Assembly: GCA_035529435.1 (NCBI GenBank)
Contig: DATKWS010000091.1
Location: 1-58,186 of the forward strand
Length of the DNA stretch: 58,186 nt
Source: DATKWS01 sp035529435
Lineage (GTDB): Bacteria; Krumholzibacteriota; Krumholzibacteriia; Krumholzibacteriales; Krumholzibacteriaceae
Reading direction: 5' to 3'
In this document: positions 7,312-15,871 of the stretch, in pieces
Layout of the letters: every line of letters begins with the position of its first letter
How positions within the stretch are numbered: position 1 is the stretch's first letter
Made by a program: the position numbers and the translations under genes
Notes under the pieces: generated by a model
Seen by the model: only the letters and a program-made list of their open reading frames with translations
Told to the model about the DNA's origin: nothing
Databases searched by the model: none

Positions 7312-8645
7312 CGTTTGAAGACGAATTCCTCCGAACCGATGGCGATCAGATCCTCTTCCTCGAGGACCTTCTCATCCATTTCTTCACCATTGATGTTCAG
7401 CGCGCTGGTGCCCGCGATTTTACGGATCACATAATCATCGCCGCGGCGGGTGATCGTGAGCGAGGCGCGCGGCCCGAAAATGCCTTTCAGGCGAATGTCG
7501 GCCCTCCGCTCCCTGGCGATAAGCACTTCTTCACGTTCCAGAACATGCTCCTCGTGGTTGGAACGCCGGTAGATCCGCGGCGGGCGTTGCGGGTACTGGA
7601 CCGTGAACGGATCGGGCTTCGCGCCCGAATGGAAGTTCGGGATAATGACGGTCTGGTCCATGCTGTTCACGCTCGCCGTCTCGCCGTCCTGTTCCTGGAA
7701 AACGATCTGGTACTTGCCGATGGTGATGATGTCGCCATCGGCAAGCGCGGCCTCCTTCACCGGCTGGCCGTTCAGAAAGGTGCCGTTCTTGCTGTCGCAG
7801 TCGCGGAGACGGTACCCATCCGTGGTCTTGGCGATGACGAGGTGCCGCCGCGAGACGCTCAGGTTGTCGATCACGATGTCATTCTGGGGGAGGCGCCCGA
7901 TGCTGAGCTCGGCGCTGGTCATCGTATAGTTCTTCAGCGGCCGGTTCTTCAGCCGGACGACGAGCTTCGGCGGCCTGCTGAGGTAGAACATCGATATCGA
8001 GCCGCTGTATCCCTCGGGGAGCGGGCGGGCATCCTCGGCGTGGCACACGATGAGATCGGTGAACAGCCTGATCTCGAACGGGCTGCGCGTGGAGAGCGTA
8101 TAGACCCTGACGAGAAAATCGTCACGCACGTTGGCCTCGCGCGGCGGTGTACCGGGTGATCCGCCGTAGCACGAGATCGGTTTTCCATCCTGATATCGCA
8201 CTATGATGAGGTTGCCCGGCTGGAACGCCGTTACCAGGGCGCTGCGCCGTTGCTGCTCTATATCATCCATCAGCTCATCGAGGTCCACGAGGTTCGAGTT
8301 CACCTTGAGATCGGATTTCTTCTGAAGGTAGACGAGCAGCGAGTGGTAGAGCACCAGGCTCGTCTGGTACACGATTATCTTCGGGAATTGTGTTTTCCTG
8401 AGGCTCGCCAGAAACTTCCTCACCGAGATACCCTGAAATCCGTCCTCACCGCGGACCGTGACCCAGTAGAGTTGGCCGTCCCGCATGAATGCGAAGTACT
8501 GGGTGTACTGGTTGTAGATCTCCATGACGAGCGGGTACTTGGTGCTGAGGTTGAAGAAATGCGCAAGCAACCCGTCGAATTCAGCCCAATCGAGATCGGT
8601 CGGATCGAGGAGCACCTTATCGTACGGTATCTGAAGTCTCGACAT
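7308..8645 (-). CDS. Protein with two FHA domains
   Basis: The protein has 445 residues. Residues 1-220 form a domain I do not recognise. A canonical FHA domain follows at about 228-316, with Gly250-Arg251, Ser264, His268 and Asn287-Gly288-Thr. A second, divergent FHA-like domain spans about 370-445 and keeps the beta-sandwich pattern but lacks the SxxH and NGT phosphothreonine-binding residues. The linker holds DQTVIIP (Thr332), a short acidic-Thr-hydrophobic sequence like the phosphosites of other bacterial FHA proteins. It probably reads or receives phosphothreonine from the kinase two genes downstream. A sigma-54-type promoter lies 45 bp before the ATG. Confidence 0.9.
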   Translation of the reverse strand: MSRLQIPYDKVLLDPTDLDWAEFDGLLAHFFNLSTKYPLVMEIYNQYTQYFAFMRDGQLYWVTVRGEDGFQGISVRKFLASLRKTQFPKIIVYQTSLVLYHSLLVYLQKKSDLKVNSNLVDLDELMDDIEQQRRSALVTAFQPGNLIIVRYQDGKPISCYGGSPGTPPREANVRDDFLVRVYTLSTRSPFEIRLFTDLIVCHAEDARPLPEGYSGSISMFYLSRPPKLVVRLKNRPLKNYTMTSAELSIGRLPQNDIVIDNLSVSRRHLVIAKTTDGYRLRDCDSKNGTFLNGQPVKEAALADGDIITIGKYQIVFQEQDGETASVNSMDQTVIIPNFHSGAKPDPFTVQYPQRPPRIYRRSNHEEHVLEREEVLIARERRADIRLKGIFGPRASLTITRRGDDYVIRKIAGTSALNINGEEMDEKVLEEEDLIAIGSEEFVFKR

Positions 8646-8689
8646 GACGTTGTACCCTGCCCTCTTCTCGGATTTTCATACGAACTCTC

Positions 8690-8704
8690 GCAAGAACAGT
8701 GCCA
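8690..8704 (-). promoter_or_regulatory. Sigma-54 (RpoN) -24/-12 promoter
   Basis: On the minus strand the sequence is TGGCACTGTTCTTGC (8704 to 8690). It has the GG and GC doublets with exact -24/-12 spacing and matches TGGCAC-N5-TTGC fully. It sits in the only real gap (118 bp) of the operon, about 45 bp before the FHA start, giving a transcript start near 8678. I saw no other match of this quality when scanning by eye. Confidence 0.7.
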
Positions 8705-8763
8705 ACACGTCAGATCGCGGATCGGTCCCTCGAACCACCCGTCATGTCATCCGTTGCGCCGCA

Positions 8764-10077
8764 TCAACCGTTTTCGCGCACCTCGGCGTTGAACCGCTTG
8801 AGGTTCCTCCGCGCTTTCTCGTTGCTCGGATCGATACGGATCGCCGTGTTCCACGCCTCGATCGCCTCATCGATCCGGTCGAGCTTGTAGTACGCATTCC
8901 CGAGGTTGGTGTACGCGGCGCTGTTGTCGTTGCTGCGGCCAATCGCCTCCTGGTACATTTCGATCGCTTCCGTGTAGGAGCCCAGCCGGTAGAACGCATA
9001 CCCGAGGTTGTTGTAGGTTGCGGAGAGGTTGGGATTCAGCTCGATCGCCTTTTTGAACGCCTCCGTGGCCTTCTCCTCCTGCGCCATCTCCGTGTAGGTC
9101 AGCCCCAGATTGTTGTATCCTTCGGTGAATTCCGGGTTGAGCTGGATCGCCTTCTGGAACAACTCGAGTGCCCTTTCGTACTGACCGTTGTGGTAAGCCA
9201 CGACGCCGGCGTTGTTGAGGCGTTTTGCCTCGTCCTGCTGCCGTTTCTTCTCCTCCGCCTCGAAGCTCTTTTTCTGGTTTTCCACTATCTCGACGATTTC
9301 CGTGTGGTTCCGGGAGAGATCTTTTATGAACCGGCCGTTTTCGTCGAGTCCGTTCGAGAGCGCTTCGAGGCTCCGGTCGAGACCTTCCTTCCATGAGGAG
9401 ATCTCGGTTCTGAACCCTTCGATATGCTGGCCGCTCGCCGCCAGCTTTTCCTCGATATCCCCGATCTTCTCTGCGAGAGTGTCCGAGATACTTTCGACGA
9501 TCACCTTGTTTTCCTCGATAACCGACGTGAGGAGCTCCCTGAGCTCTCCCATCCGGTGCTCGAGGGATTCGTTCAGCGAGTCGCCGATGCCGTTCGTCAG
9601 TTCCTCCTGTTGCTGGACCCGCGCGAGCACATCCCCGGTGCTTTTCTGTTGCAGCTCCCCGATCTTATCGAGCCCCATCATGATCTCGCTGATTTTCTGC
9701 TCGTCCATCGAGTCGGTCCTGCCGTCAATCGAGAAGAGCGACTCGATACGGCACGTGTGGCCCTCCTCGTTGAAGAAGCGGCAATGCTCACCGAGGCATT
9801 CAACCTCACCACGGTATGCCTTGGCGACAAACCGGACGGGACGTCCCTCCGCCGCGATATCGAAGCCGTACTCGTCTTCAATCGCGGGATCGCTCGGTTC
9901 GACCTCCGGATTCAGGAAGATACTCTGATCGTTGTCCTGCTCCTCGTGCTGGTCTTCCTGCTCGCTCTGTTCATCGTTGCTCTCTTCCAGATCATCGCTG
10001 TCGGCTTCGCGGACGAGAAGTGACTTGTCCTCTTCCTCGAGCACGATGGCCTGTGTTACCAGTGGGCATATTTTCAT
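8764..10077 (-). CDS. Four-cysteine, coiled-coil, TPR protein
   Basis: This 437-residue soluble protein begins MKICP. Cys4 together with C94, C99 and C109 (CLGEHC ... HTC) gives a four-cysteine set that could bind zinc or an iron-sulfur cluster. A very acidic stretch (12-70) lies between them. Residues about 125-285 are a long heptad-like coiled coil reminiscent of MCP or apolipoprotein helices, and residues 285-430 form at least four TPRs (YNNLG, TYNNLGYAFY, YTNLGNAYY). It is probably a scaffold or sensor for the kinase system. Its ATG overlaps the stop of the upstream giant TPR gene (ATGA), showing operon coupling. No catalytic motif was seen. Confidence 0.85.
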   Translation of the reverse strand: MKICPLVTQAIVLEEEDKSLLVREADSDDLEESNDEQSEQEDQHEEQDNDQSIFLNPEVEPSDPAIEDEYGFDIAAEGRPVRFVAKAYRGEVECLGEHCRFFNEEGHTCRIESLFSIDGRTDSMDEQKISEIMMGLDKIGELQQKSTGDVLARVQQQEELTNGIGDSLNESLEHRMGELRELLTSVIEENKVIVESISDTLAEKIGDIEEKLAASGQHIEGFRTEISSWKEGLDRSLEALSNGLDENGRFIKDLSRNHTEIVEIVENQKKSFEAEEKKRQQDEAKRLNNAGVVAYHNGQYERALELFQKAIQLNPEFTEGYNNLGLTYTEMAQEEKATEAFKKAIELNPNLSATYNNLGYAFYRLGSYTEAIEMYQEAIGRSNDNSAAYTNLGNAYYKLDRIDEAIEAWNTAIRIDPSNEKARRNLKRFNAEVRENG

Positions 10078-13000
10078 GATCCATCCTCTCCTTTACGTGA
10101 TGGTGGCGATATGGCTCCCGTTTTTTCGAGAATCGCTATGTCATCTGTCACCGTGGACTGCAAGAATTTTGTATAATTGACCGCGACGCGCTCGTGGCAA
10201 TCGCGGTAGTGCCGTGCCGTGGCGAGTATTTTCGAGAATGCGGCAGTTGCGCGCCCGTAGTCCCCGATTTGTTCGCTCGCGATACCCTCGAGGTAAGAGA
10301 GCTCTGCAGCCAGATCTTCGTGCGGTATATCCATCCGGCGGATGGCGCCCAGTACGGCGAGTGCCAGTAAGGGCCGTTCCATCTGGAGGTAAGCCCGTGC
10401 CGCGAAAGCGGCGCGCGGCGCCTCAGGCAACAACCCGCCGGCGAGCATGCCGAGCGCGGCACCGGGATTCCCGTGATCGAGCGCCACGCGTATGTACCGT
10501 TCGGTTTCCTCGCGCGAGGTGACGCCGTTCTCGACGCGCAGTATGCCGGCAGCGATTTCTTTCGATGCCCATGCCTCGAATGTGCTCTCGATACGTTTGA
10601 GGAACGCTTCACGGTCCGGTGAAGCATCCAGCAATTCCCGGAATATCGAGGCGGCCCTCTCCGTGTGGCCGTGAATGTGGAGCAGCTCTGCAAATTCGAT
10701 ACGCAACTGTTCGAACTCGTGCCCATCGAGCAGTCCGCGGCCGCGGTCTATCATCTGTTCTGCACGATCGATCGAACCCGCACCGAGCAGGAGGGAACCG
10801 GCGAGAGTGAACTGTTCCCGCTCCGGATTGTGCTGCGAGATGACATCAATCCTATCGACGGTTTCTTCAACCGCTCCGGTCCCGGTTCCGGAGGTTTTCC
10901 GTATGACATCGAAGGCTTCCCCGTAACGTTCACCGGCGATCAGACAGTCGACGACGAGGAGCATGCAACTCGCCGCCCGTCCTTCGGGCCACGAGCGGGG
11001 GCGCAGTTCGCCGACGATCTCCTCCCACCGTTCCGGTTCGATTTCGAGGGCGCGGCGGTAGAGACAGATCGATGTTTCGTGCTCATCACATCTCGCCTTC
11101 AATCCCGCGTATGCGACGAGGAAGGCGGCGTTGTTCTCATGGACGTGAACATATTCGGAAACGATTTCGTCGATCGTTGCTGCTGGTCCGGCGCCGGGGG
11201 AGAGCAGGCGGAGAATGGGTTCGAGCGATTTTTGTATCTGTCCGGTCTGTATCATGGTACGGGCGAGAAGATGGTTGGCCTCGAGCTGCGACGGTTCGGA
11301 GGCGATGAGTTCGAGGAGGATGTCGACCGCGAATTTCGTCAATCCCGTATCATGTGCGAGCAGCTGCTCGAGAAAGGACACGGCGTCGCGGAAGCGTTTC
11401 TCGAGAGAGAGATTTCGTGCGTAGATAACCTTGAGCCGCCGGTCATCCGGCGTTTCATCAATCAGGCCTTCGAGCGTGCGACCGAGTTGCGGTAGATGGT
11501 CCGCCGGTCCGTTTTGTGCGTTCCTGAACAGCTTCAGTGCGTCGTCGTGCCGCCCGTCTTTCCATGCGATACCGCCGAGAATTATGGAGACCAGCCACGG
11601 CCGGGCGCTGATCGGCAACAGCTTCTTGAGTCTCTTTTGGATGTTGTTTCGGTACGTAGGCGAGAGGCTCAGGCAGTGTTCGAATGCTGATACGCCCTCA
11701 TCCTCCCTGCCTATCATGAAGAGGGTTTCGCCGAGCAGGTATAGTGCGTCCGGATTCGCCGGATCTCTCGTGATGATCTCGTTGAGTTCCCACTCGATCG
11801 ATGGAAGATCGGCCTTCGAGGAGGTGAGCGCCACCGCGAGGCTACGCAGGGTGTCCTCAACATTGCCGCTCGCGCTCGACAACCGGGCGCCGTAGACGTG
11901 CAGAGAGGCCGCCTCCTGATCTGGAAGCGCTTCAATGGCTTTCTTCAGGGTCTCCCGCGCCAGGTCGAAATGATTCATGCTGAGCGCGCTCTTCAGCATC
12001 TCCTCCCAGATGCCCCGGTTGTGGGGCTCTTTTTTCACGAGATCGTTGAACCTCGCGAGGACGTCTCTGATCTGGCCGGGATCGAGTTCCAACGTCCGGC
12101 ACAGGTGATGCGCCGCGTCGGCGAGCTGGCCGTCCTCGAGGTACAGATGGTACAGCGCGAGATGCAGCGTGGTGTTGTCACCGAAGCGATCCGCGGTGTG
12201 TTCGTAGATGCGGAGGAGATCGTAGCGGATCTCCCCGTCGAGCATCAGGAGCTGGTCGAACTCGAAGACGGCGCGTTCAATCGTGCCGGTTTCCAGGTGC
12301 GCATACGCCTGGAGGAACATGAAGCCCGGCGTGAGGCGTTCCTGCTCGGAGAGGGCATCGACCAGACCGGCGACGACGGACCAGCGCGATTCGGCCTGTT
12401 CGGCGTGGCCCCGTATCCTGGCAGCCAGCGTGCCGTGCGCGTCGGGATGGTCGCGGTAGAATTCTATGAGGAATGGAAGCGCATGCGAGACGTTTCCGGT
12501 CTCCATGCTGAATTCGATAATGGAAAGAACCCCGTTGAGGGTCACACCGCCGTGCCTGAGCACCTCGCCGGTGAGGCGTGCGAGCTCATCGGCCTCGAAC
12601 AGGTGGTCGTCGCGGATCTTCTGCAGGATCTCCTCGGCGCTTTCCGTGTCCCCCGCGCGTGCCCTGAGCTCGGCGATGATGACCATGAGCAGCGGATGCG
12701 TTTCCTGCGTGATGCCGTCCCATTCCTCGATCATACCCAGCATGCAGGGGATCAGCGTGGGGTCCATGTCCGCCGCCATGCGCGCGGCCTGTGCGGCCTT
12801 TTCGAGATTACACTCCGCAAGGTTCAAACGCATGAGCAGCTTCTGCGCGGGGGCGCTCATCGCGATATCTTCCCTGTTCTCGATCCACGGTATCATCTCC
12901 GTGCAGAGTTTTTCATCATGGTAGAACAACGCCTCGAGGGATTCGACCGCCCGCTTGGCCTTGCCCAGTGCGGCGGCGCACTCCGCGAAGATCATGACAA

Positions 13001-13961
13001 CCTCCGGCCGCGTGGCGAAGTCCTCGAGCAGGAGCGAGAGGCGATGGTAGGCGAGTTCCATCATCTGGGTACAGTTCAGCGGCTTCTCCATGCCCTCCGG
13101 GGTCGACTCGTCGGTACTCGCCAATCCCGCGAGCGAGAAGTACTTCGCGATGCTGGACGTCCCCTCGACTATCTCTCCCCGCCTGATCAGGACCTCGCCG
13201 TTCAGCAGCATGTGGTTTTCCGAGGGCCGCTCGATCGATTCGAGAAGGTTCTGCAGCTTCTCGAGAGGTGGATCGTCTAATTCGAGGCATTGAAAGAATC
13301 GCGCCTCGGCCTTGTCGGGGTGCGAGAGGAGGACCGATGCCAGGCCGAGATAGAACTTCAGCATTGCATCATTTTTCAGATCGCGTTCGAACTCCAGGAG
13401 TATGGATCCGATCTGCTTCGCGTTTTCGGGCGTGTCCTCCATCGACATGCCGAGCGGCTCGATCGCCTTGCCGTACTGCTCGTCCTCGATGAAGAGGAGG
13501 CCCAGCAGCAGATCGTTGTCGGCCTTGGCGGAAACCACCGTGCCGTCAACTCCTGTACCGCCCTTCGATCTCGTTTCTGAGCGCTTGATCAGGTCCTGCA
13601 GGAACGGTTTGGGGGATCGCTTGAGGAACGTGCGGACGCGCTCGATATTCCTGCTCCTCAGCAGCATCTCGATGATGAAACTGCCGAGGCATGGATTGTG
13701 GGTGGCGAAGAATGCCTCGAGGGCAAGATCGAGGGTGCGGTTGATATTACGGGGGTGCCGGCGTATCGCCGTTTTGAGGAGTGCTACCGCCTGGTGGAAA
13801 TCGGCGAGGTCGAGGCAGGTCTGGATGGCCTCGACGGCCAGCTCGTAATCGTCGGGCCATCTCTCCAGCCCGTCGAGCGCCCGCCTCTGCGCGCGCTTCA
13901 GATCGCCCCGTTGACGGTCCTGGTCGATCTTCTTTATCAGTTTTTCCTGTGTCAGAAACAC
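10074..13961 (-). CDS. Giant TPR-repeat protein
   Basis: This protein of about 1295 residues is built almost entirely of helical TPR-like repeats, for example VVAGLVDALSEQERLTPG and PDALYLLGETLFMIGREDEG. No signal peptide, TM helix or enzymatic motif is visible, so it is likely a cytoplasmic protein-interaction scaffold. It is the first gene of the five-gene signalling operon and ends with an ATGA overlap. The frame extends to a GTG at 14015, but the GTG at 13961 is preceded by GGGAAG and gives a natural amphipathic N-terminus (FLTQEKLIKK), so it is preferred. The divergent gap to queD is about 250 bp. Confidence 0.85.
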   Translation of the reverse strand: MFLTQEKLIKKIDQDRQRGDLKRAQRRALDGLERWPDDYELAVEAIQTCLDLADFHQAVALLKTAIRRHPRNINRTLDLALEAFFATHNPCLGSFIIEMLLRSRNIERVRTFLKRSPKPFLQDLIKRSETRSKGGTGVDGTVVSAKADNDLLLGLLFIEDEQYGKAIEPLGMSMEDTPENAKQIGSILLEFERDLKNDAMLKFYLGLASVLLSHPDKAEARFFQCLELDDPPLEKLQNLLESIERPSENHMLLNGEVLIRRGEIVEGTSSIAKYFSLAGLASTDESTPEGMEKPLNCTQMMELAYHRLSLLLEDFATRPEVVMIFAECAAALGKAKRAVESLEALFYHDEKLCTEMIPWIENREDIAMSAPAQKLLMRLNLAECNLEKAAQAARMAADMDPTLIPCMLGMIEEWDGITQETHPLLMVIIAELRARAGDTESAEEILQKIRDDHLFEADELARLTGEVLRHGGVTLNGVLSIIEFSMETGNVSHALPFLIEFYRDHPDAHGTLAARIRGHAEQAESRWSVVAGLVDALSEQERLTPGFMFLQAYAHLETGTIERAVFEFDQLLMLDGEIRYDLLRIYEHTADRFGDNTTLHLALYHLYLEDGQLADAAHHLCRTLELDPGQIRDVLARFNDLVKKEPHNRGIWEEMLKSALSMNHFDLARETLKKAIEALPDQEAASLHVYGARLSSASGNVEDTLRSLAVALTSSKADLPSIEWELNEIITRDPANPDALYLLGETLFMIGREDEGVSAFEHCLSLSPTYRNNIQKRLKKLLPISARPWLVSIILGGIAWKDGRHDDALKLFRNAQNGPADHLPQLGRTLEGLIDETPDDRRLKVIYARNLSLEKRFRDAVSFLEQLLAHDTGLTKFAVDILLELIASEPSQLEANHLLARTMIQTGQIQKSLEPILRLLSPGAGPAATIDEIVSEYVHVHENNAAFLVAYAGLKARCDEHETSICLYRRALEIEPERWEEIVGELRPRSWPEGRAASCMLLVVDCLIAGERYGEAFDVIRKTSGTGTGAVEETVDRIDVISQHNPEREQFTLAGSLLLGAGSIDRAEQMIDRGRGLLDGHEFEQLRIEFAELLHIHGHTERAASIFRELLDASPDREAFLKRIESTFEAWASKEIAAGILRVENGVTSREETERYIRVALDHGNPGAALGMLAGGLLPEAPRAAFAARAYLQMERPLLALAVLGAIRRMDIPHEDLAAELSYLEGIASEQIGDYGRATAAFSKILATARHYRDCHERVAVNYTKFLQSTVTDDIAILEKTGAISPPSRKGEDGS

Positions 13962-14080
13962 GCAACTTCCCGCTTCGGTTACGGATCTCTCCTGTCGAAT
14001 AATCTGTGAACGCACCGGTGCACCCCGGATCGAGCGAAATACGTACCATGTCCCCGATTTTTTTTGGAGCGCTTTAATTG

Positions 14081-14109
14081 TTGAAATTCCGGCAGGTTAG
14101 ATGTAAATT
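14081..14109 (+). promoter_or_regulatory. Sigma-70-type promoter of the queuosine cluster
   Basis: TTGAAA (14081-14086), a 17-bp spacer and TAAATT (14104-14109) lie upstream of queD. The remaining leader to 14211 is about 100 nt. I looked there for a preQ1 riboswitch and found no A-rich pseudoknot tail, so none is called. Confidence 0.55.
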
Positions 14110-14211
14110 AACGCCGGTTGCGGTTCGAGGGTCCCCGGCCGTTTCGCAATATGCATAGACCGCGGCGCGGGGAATACCGGCCGTGCAATCATGGGCAGGG
14201 GTGGAGCCACA

Positions 14212-14589
14212 ATGGCCGTGTACACCATTTCGGCCGAGATCAGGTTTTCCTCCTCCCACGCACTGCGTGGGTACGGCGGCGATTGCGAGCGTGTGCACGG
14301 ACACAACTGGATCGCGAGGGTATACTACGAGTTCGAACGCCTCGACGGGCTCGGCTTGACCGTCGATTACCGGGAGCTCAAAGCCAGCCTCGAGCGGGAG
14401 GTGCTCGTGCGTTTCGACCACCGGCATCTCAACGAGGTGCCGCCGTTCGATCGAATCAATCCGACCTCCGAGAATATAGCGGCGTATATCTTCGCCCTGT
14501 GCCGGGATCATGTCCGGTTCGAAGACGGCACCCTGCGGGAGGTCGAGGTGTGGGAAACATCAACAGACATGGTGCGGTACCGTGAATGA
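14212..14589 (+). CDS. queD: 6-carboxy-5,6,7,8-tetrahydropterin synthase QueD
   Basis: This 125-residue enzyme converts 7,8-dihydroneopterin triphosphate to 6-carboxytetrahydropterin, the first committed step to preQ0/queuosine. Zinc ligands are His16, His29 and His31 (VHGHNW), and the catalytic Cys25 lies in GGDCERVHGH, which distinguishes it from PTPS-only members. Start: GGAG seven bases before the ATG at 14212. It overlaps queC by 8 bp and leads the operon queD-queC-DUF366-queE. Confidence 0.95.
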   Translation: MAVYTISAEIRFSSSHALRGYGGDCERVHGHNWIARVYYEFERLDGLGLTVDYRELKASLEREVLVRFDHRHLNEVPPFDRINPTSENIAAYIFALCRDHVRFEDGTLREVEVWETSTDMVRYRE

Positions 14590-15283
14590 AAGCGCTCAAA
14601 ATCGTTCGGGGGCGGTTGTCCTGCTTTCGGGCGGGCTCGATTCAACGGTATCACTCGCCATGGCGCGTGAGTACTGCGAACCGCGCTGGGCGCTTTTCTT
14701 CGACTATCGACAACATGCGGGGGAGCGGGAGGAAGCGGCGTCGCGCGGGATCGCGGAGCGGTTCGGGCTCCGGTTCCGGTGTATCGAGTTGCCCTGGCTC
14801 GGCGATCTCTCATCGTCCAGCCTGATTGCCGGAAAGGGCGTGCCGCCGCAGGTTCCGCCGGGTCCGGTTGACGGCCTTGAAGGCGCACCGAGCCGCGCCG
14901 TCTGGGTGGAGAACCGGAACGGTGTGTTCATCAACATTGCAGCGGCTTTCGCCTCGTCGTGCGGCTGCGGCATCGTCATCGTCGGGTTCAACAGGGAAGA
15001 GGCACGGGCGTTTCCCGACAACGGAGAGGAATTTCTCAAGGCCGTAAACGGCGCTCTCGCGATCGGCGTCGGAAGTCCCGTGCGCGTGGAGAGTCCCACT
15101 CTCTTTCTCTCGAAGCGCGAGATAGTCGAGCGGGGCCTCACCATGGACATACCCTGGCGGCTGATCTGGAGTTGCTATCGTGGATATGACCGGATGTGCG
15201 GCTCGTGCGAGTCGTGCGCCCGTCTCCGGCGTGCGATCGCCGGCACTCCGGCCGAAACGGCTGTCGTATTCACGGGGGGGTGA
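14582..15283 (+). CDS. queC: 7-cyano-7-deazaguanine synthase QueC
   Basis: This 233-residue ATP-dependent enzyme makes preQ0 from 7-carboxy-7-deazaguanine. The PP-loop SGGLDS is at 16-21, and the C-terminal zinc-site cysteines (WSCYRGYDRMCGSCESC) are present. The GTG start at 14582 lies inside the 3' end of queD, and the last bases overlap the next gene's GTG. Length fits the family. Frame-open sequence before the GTG is only the queD shadow. Confidence 0.95.
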   Translation: MNESAQNRSGAVVLLSGGLDSTVSLAMAREYCEPRWALFFDYRQHAGEREEAASRGIAERFGLRFRCIELPWLGDLSSSSLIAGKGVPPQVPPGPVDGLEGAPSRAVWVENRNGVFINIAAAFASSCGCGIVIVGFNREEARAFPDNGEEFLKAVNGALAIGVGSPVRVESPTLFLSKREIVERGLTMDIPWRLIWSCYRGYDRMCGSCESCARLRRAIAGTPAETAVVFTGG

Positions 15284-15867
15284 AGCGTATCGGCGGTTTG
15301 CATTCACGGTTGGAGACTCGGTGGATCGATACCCCGATCGAGTACACCGGCGTCGAGCTCAGGAGCCATTTCATACGCGAGGTCGCCGGTATTGCGGGTG
15401 ACGGGCTCGTCGCATTCACCGGAGGGTGCGACGTATCCGGTGAGCGGCTGGTCGATCTCGAGGATGCGGAATCGGGGAGCGTGATCGTCGCCCGGATGAT
15501 GCTGCATTTCATCGGGGAACACTTCCAGTGCCCGCTGCCCGAGGGGAACGTACGGCTCAGGCTGTTCGCGTCGATTCTCTCCGACGCACTTGCCATGCTC
15601 GCGCCCGGTGTCCCCGTGACGCGGCTGGGGGACGACCTGTTCATCGAGGAGCGTAAGCTCTCTGTGGCGATCTGCACGGTGAGCCCCGTCTCCGCGGTGT
15701 TCCATCTCGGTGTCAATCTCGATCCCACGGGAGCGCCCGTTCCCGCCGTCGGGCTGGACGAGCTCGGCGTCGATGCGGGAGTGTTCGCCGCGCGGGCGAT
15801 GGATACGTATGCGCGCGAGTGCGAATCGATCGACCGTGCGCTCCGGAAGGTCAGGGGGGTGTTATAG
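15280..15867 (+). CDS. DUF366-family protein in queuosine operon
   Basis: The protein has 195 residues. The segments GVELRSHF, GGCDVSGERLVDLEDAE and MMLHFIGEHF match my memory of the DUF366 family, known mostly from archaea and thermophiles. I know of no assigned reaction. The GTG start overlaps the queC stop (GTGA), and queE follows after 4 bp, so it is made together with the preQ0 enzymes and probably acts in deazapurine or pterin metabolism (inference). It has no signal peptide or TM helix. It is not QueF: the QueF Cys/Asp signature was not seen. Confidence 0.72.
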   Translation: MKRIGGLHSRLETRWIDTPIEYTGVELRSHFIREVAGIAGDGLVAFTGGCDVSGERLVDLEDAESGSVIVARMMLHFIGEHFQCPLPEGNVRLRLFASILSDALAMLAPGVPVTRLGDDLFIEERKLSVAICTVSPVSAVFHLGVNLDPTGAPVPAVGLDELGVDAGVFAARAMDTYARECESIDRALRKVRGVL

Positions 15868-15871
15868 GAGC

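Noticed and set aside
14110..14211. Possible preQ1 riboswitch in the queD leader
   Set aside because: A GC-rich stem can be drawn, but the A-rich pseudoknot tail and the conserved loop of known preQ1 classes are missing.
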